A DNA stretch of 64,000 nt from JABDMH01 sp965223165 (GTDB lineage: Bacteria > Bacteroidota > Bacteroidia > Chitinophagales > Saprospiraceae). The DNA is taken from assembly GCA_965223165.1 (NCBI GenBank), contig CBDCVQ010000014.1:434001-498000 (forward strand). The letters run 5' to 3'. The notes beneath the pieces are model-generated. The model ran no database searches. It had not been told where the DNA came from and saw only the letters and a program-made list of their open reading frames with translations. Below, one piece after another: positions 62,401 through 64,000 of the stretch. The position numbers were made by a program, and so were the translations under genes. How positions within the stretch are numbered: the first letter of the stretch is position 1; each line of letters begins with the position of its first letter.

Positions 62401-64000
62401 GCATCCGTCACTGTCAGTGTATAGCTCCCCGCCGGGATGTCGCTCAAGTCCTCGGTCGACGCTCCATTGCTCCACGCGTAGCTGTACGGCATCGTACCTC
62501 CGCTCACGCTCGCATCCGCACTCCCTGTTGAGGTTCCGTTGCAGTCTACATTGCTGCCCGTGATCGAACAGCTCAACACCAGCGGCTCACTGATCGTAAC
62601 CATACAGGTAGTCTCACACAGGTTCGCATCCGTCACTGTCAGTGTATAGCTCCCCGCCGGGATATTGCTCAAGTCCTCGGTCGACGCCCCATTGCCCCAC
62701 GCGTAGCTGTACGGCATCGTACCTCCGCTCACGGCCGCATCCGCACTCCCTGTTGAGGTTCCGTTGCAGTCTACATTGCTGCCCGTGATCGAACAGCTCA
62801 ACACCAGCGGCTCACTGATCGTAACCATACAGGTAGTCTCACACAGGTTCGCATCCGTCACTGTCAGTGTATAGCTCCCCGCCGGGATGTCGCTCAAGTC
62901 CTCGGTCGACGCTCCATTGCTCCACGCATAGCTGTACGGCATCGTACCTCCGCTCACGCTCGCATCCGCACTGCCTGTTGAGGTTCCGTTGCAGTCTACA
63001 TTGCTGCCCGTGATCGAACAGCTCAACACCAGCGGCTCGCTGATCGTAACCATACAGGTAGTCTCACACAGGTTCGCATCCGTCACTGTCAGTGTATAGC
63101 TCCCCGCCGGGATGTCGCTCAAGTCTTCGGTCATCGCCCCATTGCTCCATGCGTAGCTGTACGGCATCGTACCTCCGCTCACGCTCGCATCCGCACTCCC
63201 TGTTGAGGTTCCGTTGCAGTCTACATTGCTGCCCGTGATCGAACAGCTCAACACCAGCGGCTCGCTGATCGTAACCATACAGGTAGTCTCACACAGGTTC
63301 GCATCCGTCACCGTCAGTGTATAGCTCCCCGCCGGGATGTCGCTCAAGTCCTCGGTCGACGCTCCATTGCTCCACGCGTAGCTGTACGGCATCGTACCTC
63401 CGCTCACGCTCGCATCCGCACTCCCTGTTGAGGTTCCGTTGCAGTCTACATTGCTGCCCGTGATCGAACAGCTCAACACCAGCGGCTCACTGATCGTAAC
63501 CATACAGGTAGTCTCACACAGGTTCGCATCCGTCACCGTCAGTGTATAGCTCCCCGCCGGGATGTCGCTCAAGTCCTCGGTCGATGCCCCATTGCTCCAC
63601 GCGTAGCTGTACGGCATCGTACCTCCGCTCACGCTCGCATCCGCACTGCCTGTTGAGGTTCCGTTGCAGTCTACATTGCTGCCCGTGATCGAACAGCTCA
63701 ACACCAGCGGCTCACTGATCGTAACCATACAGGTAGTCTCACACAGGTTCGCATCCGTCACCGTCAGTGTATAGCTCCCCGCCGGGATGTCGCTCAAGTC
63801 CTCGGTCGACGCTCCATTGCTCCACGCGTAGCTGTACGGCATCGTACCTCCGCTCACGCTCGCATCCGCACTGCCTGTTGAGGTTCCGTTGCAGTCTACA
63901 TTGCTGCCCGTGATCGAACAGCTCAACACCAGCGGCTCGCTGATCGTAACCATACAGGTAGTCTCACACAGGTTCGCATCCGTCACTGTCAGTGTATAGC
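56442..64000 (-). CDS. SprB-repeat giant adhesin, N-terminus beyond window
   Basis: At least 2515 residues, open at the right edge. It has 28 complete SprB repeats of 75 residues (LSCSITGSNVDCNGTSTGSA, MPYSYAWSNGASTEDLSDIP, GSYTLTVTDANLCETTCMVT) and part of another. They are followed by a PKD-like segment (TCQITNPVLGVIICNDQT), a Cys-rich region with TPGFWKNHP, and a T9SS type A domain, RAFPNPSDGRINLDL to VQTIPVVVSTR. SprB of Flavobacterium johnsoniae is a surface adhesin moved during gliding; here a similar adhesive role is inferred. The cell-surface apparatus (sprC/D/F) is not in the window. Its stop codon lies inside a dispersed palindrome, and a strong terminator follows. Confidence 0.93.
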   Translation of the reverse strand, partial: YTLTVTDANLCETTCMVTISEPLVLSCSITGSNVDCNGTSTGSADASVSGGTMPYSYAWSNGASTEDLSDIPAGSYTLTVTDANLCETTCMVTISEPLVLSCSITGSNVDCNGTSTGSADASVSGGTMPYSYAWSNGASTEDLSDIPAGSYTLTVTDANLCETTCMVTISEPLVLSCSITGSNVDCNGTSTGSADASVSGGTMPYSYAWSNGASTEDLSDIPAGSYTLTVTDANLCETTCMVTISEPLVLSCSITGSNVDCNGTSTGSADASVSGGTMPYSYAWSNGAMTEDLSDIPAGSYTLTVTDANLCETTCMVTISEPLVLSCSITGSNVDCNGTSTGSADASVSGGTMPYSYAWSNGASTEDLSDIPAGSYTLTVTDANLCETTCMVTISEPLVLSCSITGSNVDCNGTSTGSADAAVSGGTMPYSYAWGNGASTEDLSNIPAGSYTLTVTDANLCETTCMVTISEPLVLSCSITGSNVDCNGTSTGSADASVSGGTMPYSYAWSNGASTEDLSDIPAGSYTLTVTDANLCETTCMVTISEPLVLSCSITGSNVDCNGTSTGSADAAVSGGTMPYSYAWSNGAMTEDLSDIPAGSYTLTVTDANLCETTCMVTISEPLVLSCSITGSNVDCNGTSTGSADASVSGGTMPYSYAWSNGASTEDLSDIPAGSYTLTVTDANLCETTCMVTISEPLVLSCSITGSNVDCNGTSTGSADASVSGGTMPYSYAWSNGASTEDLSDIPAGSYTLTVTDANLCETTCMVTISEPLVLSCSIMGSNVDCNGTSTGSADASVSGGTMPYSYAWSNGASTEDLSDIPAGSYTLTVTDANLCETTCMVTISEAGDLSCSITGSNVDCNGTSTGSADASVSGGTMPYSYAWSNGASTEDLSDIPAGSYTLTVTDANLCETTCMVTISEPLVLSCSITGSNVDCNGTSTGSADASVSGGTMPYSYAWSNGASTEDLSDIPAGSYTLTVTDANLCETTCMVTISEPLVLSCSITGSNVDCNGTSTGSADASVSGGTMPYSYAWSNGASTEDLSDIPAGSYTLTVTDANLCETTCMVTISEPLVLSCSITGSNVDCNGTSTGSADASVSGGTMPYSYAWSNGASTEDLSDIPAGSYTLTVTDANLCETTCMVTISEPLVLSCSITGSNVDCNGTSTGSADASVSGGTMPYSYAWSNGASTEDLSDIPAGSYTLTVTDANLCETTCMVTISEPLVLSCSITGSNVDCNGTSTGSADASVSGGTMPYSYAWSNGASTEDLSDIPAGSYTLTVTDANLCETTCMVTISEPLVLSCSITGSNVDCNGTSTGSADASVSGGTMPYSYAWSNGAMTEDLSNIPAGSYTLTVTDANLCETTCMVTISEPLVLSCSITGSNVDCNGTSTGSADASVSGGTMPYSYAWSNGASTEDLSDIPAGSYTLTVTDANLCETTCMVTISEAGDLSCSITGSNVDCNGTSTGSADASVSGGTMPYSYAWSNGASTEDLSDIPAGSYTLTVTDANLCETTCMVTISEPLVLSCSITGSNVDCNGTSTGSADASVSGGTMPYSYAWSNGASTEDLSDIPAGSYTLTVTDANLCETTCMVTISEPLVLSCSITGSNVDCNGTSTGSADASVSGGTMPYSYAWSNGASTEDLSDIPAGSYTLTVTDANLCETTCMVTISEPLVLSCSITGSNVDCNGTSTGSADASVSGGTMPYSYAWSNGASTEDLSDIPAGSYTLTVTDANLCETTCMVTISEPLVLSCSITGSNVDCNGTSTGSADASVSGGTMPYSYAWSNGASTEDLSDIPAGSYTLTVTDANLCETTCMVTISEPLVLSCSITGSNVDCNGTSTGSADASVSGGTMPYSYAWSNGASTEDLSDIPAGSYTLTVTDANLCETTCMVTISEPLVLSCSITGSNVDCNGTSTGSADASVSGGTMPYSYAWSNGAMTEDLSNIPAGSYTLTVTDANLCETTCMVTISEPLVLSCSITGSNVDCNGTSTGSADASVSGGTMPYSYAWSNGAMTEDLSDIPAGSYTLTVTDANLCETTCMVTISEPLVLSCSITGSNVDCNGNSTGSADASVSGGTMPYSYAWSNGASTEDLSDIPAGSYTLTVTDANLCETTCMVTISEPVPLTCQITNPVLGVIICNDQTIDLSVSSSGGTGQHTYMWSSNTTTSVIPDQADPSKAVVTDLAVGVTIITVKVTDENGCESTCTTTIEAESCTDACTWTPGFWKNHPYQVCLVLGGTITGKGKKATCEGGGTISITICGETYELDATEIDELFKFSADTRGKKGPNCDNPTTDVERIGCHLAPAPNGETLLHHILAANLNLLANAQILGVSTLGDTRFGDLHCRTRQGDVDLCRFYERYGMDLTISDVLALDFCFDDELTADVLSALIEPLTYFNECHDDCGLPSNLLALPDQVWKESITAKVKIQDEQRSSFEVRAFPNPSDGRINLDLTDLEADLTVVRLYDAVGRFVKEFEVDTMDTDHVRLDLRALVHDGLYYLRIKNHTTVQTIPVVVSTR
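57616..64000. repeat. 28 tandem 225-bp SprB coding repeats
   Basis: GAACAGCTCA recurs every 225 bases from 57841 to 63916 without exception, so all copies are in register. Most copies differ at only a few sites. Variant marks: EAGD in place of EPLV at 59641 and 61441; LSNIP at 58161, 59961 and 62661; MTED at 57950, 58175, 59975, 62225 and 63125. An eight-copy block is itself duplicated (see findings). Confidence 0.95.

Overview
The window looks like chromosomal DNA of a Bacteroidota bacterium, probably a Saprospiria-type marine or aggregate-dwelling degrader; that rank is inference. The grounds are type IX secretion (T9SS) C-terminal sorting domains on four large proteins, a SprB-repeat adhesin, Bacteroidota-style promoter words (TAnnTTTG with an upstream TTG), twin-arginine or lipoprotein-type leaders on sugar oxidoreductases, sulfatases, and long arrays of intergenic repeats. 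I saw no rRNA, tRNA, CRISPR array or intact insertion sequence.

Layout. 0-5 kb: a sulfatase (open at the left edge) and a secreted TIM-barrel hydrolase-like protein, separated by an AbiE-like nucleotidyltransferase/regulator pair that sits between two decayed copies of the sulfatase-end/hydrolase-start junction. 5-6.5 kb: a Fic protein with an AbiEi-like N-terminal region, preceded by four TTAGCC/T words at exact 24-bp spacing. 6.8-16.9 kb: secreted catabolic genes (FAD oxidoreductase, Xaa-Pro aminopeptidase, then a tight four-gene run of hydroxypyruvate-isomerase-like protein, sulfatase, M1 peptidase and sialate O-acetylesterase). 17-20.4 kb: a small accessory island between similar repeat arrays, with a HEPN-type protein, a tail-fibre-like protein with a small membrane partner, and an intact plus a decayed MmcQ/YjbR gene. 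20.4-26.9 kb: esterase with a VapBC-type pair, PQQ/cytochrome c dehydrogenase with a PmoA-like protein, and a YceI protein divergent from a membrane-bound winged-helix regulator. 27-28.2 kb: a repeat array. 28.3-43.4 kb: gluconate-dehydrogenase-type subunit plus GMC oxidoreductase, thioredoxin-reductase-like protein, secreted phosphoesterase, a T9SS protein, a MITE-like element, an interrupted small gene, and a two-gene polysaccharide operon (DUF1080-propeller-alpha/alpha fusion and DUF4838). 43.8-64 kb: three giant T9SS surface proteins in tandem on the minus strand, built of 246-bp, 513-bp and 225-bp repeats; the last is open at the right edge.

How it fits together. The catabolic genes suggest stepwise removal of sulfate, acetyl and possibly uronate groups from a polysaccharide, with oxidation and cleavage of 3-keto sugars by the GMC/DUF1080 enzymes; this is inferred from families. 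The giant proteins are likely adhesins displayed by T9SS. The most unusual theme is repeated 'ghost' gene pieces: short decayed copies of gene ends or junctions lie next to intact relatives at four places (sulfatase/hydrolase, AbiE-like pair, MmcQ/YjbR, DUF4838), implying repeated cassette duplication followed by loss or replacement of the interior.
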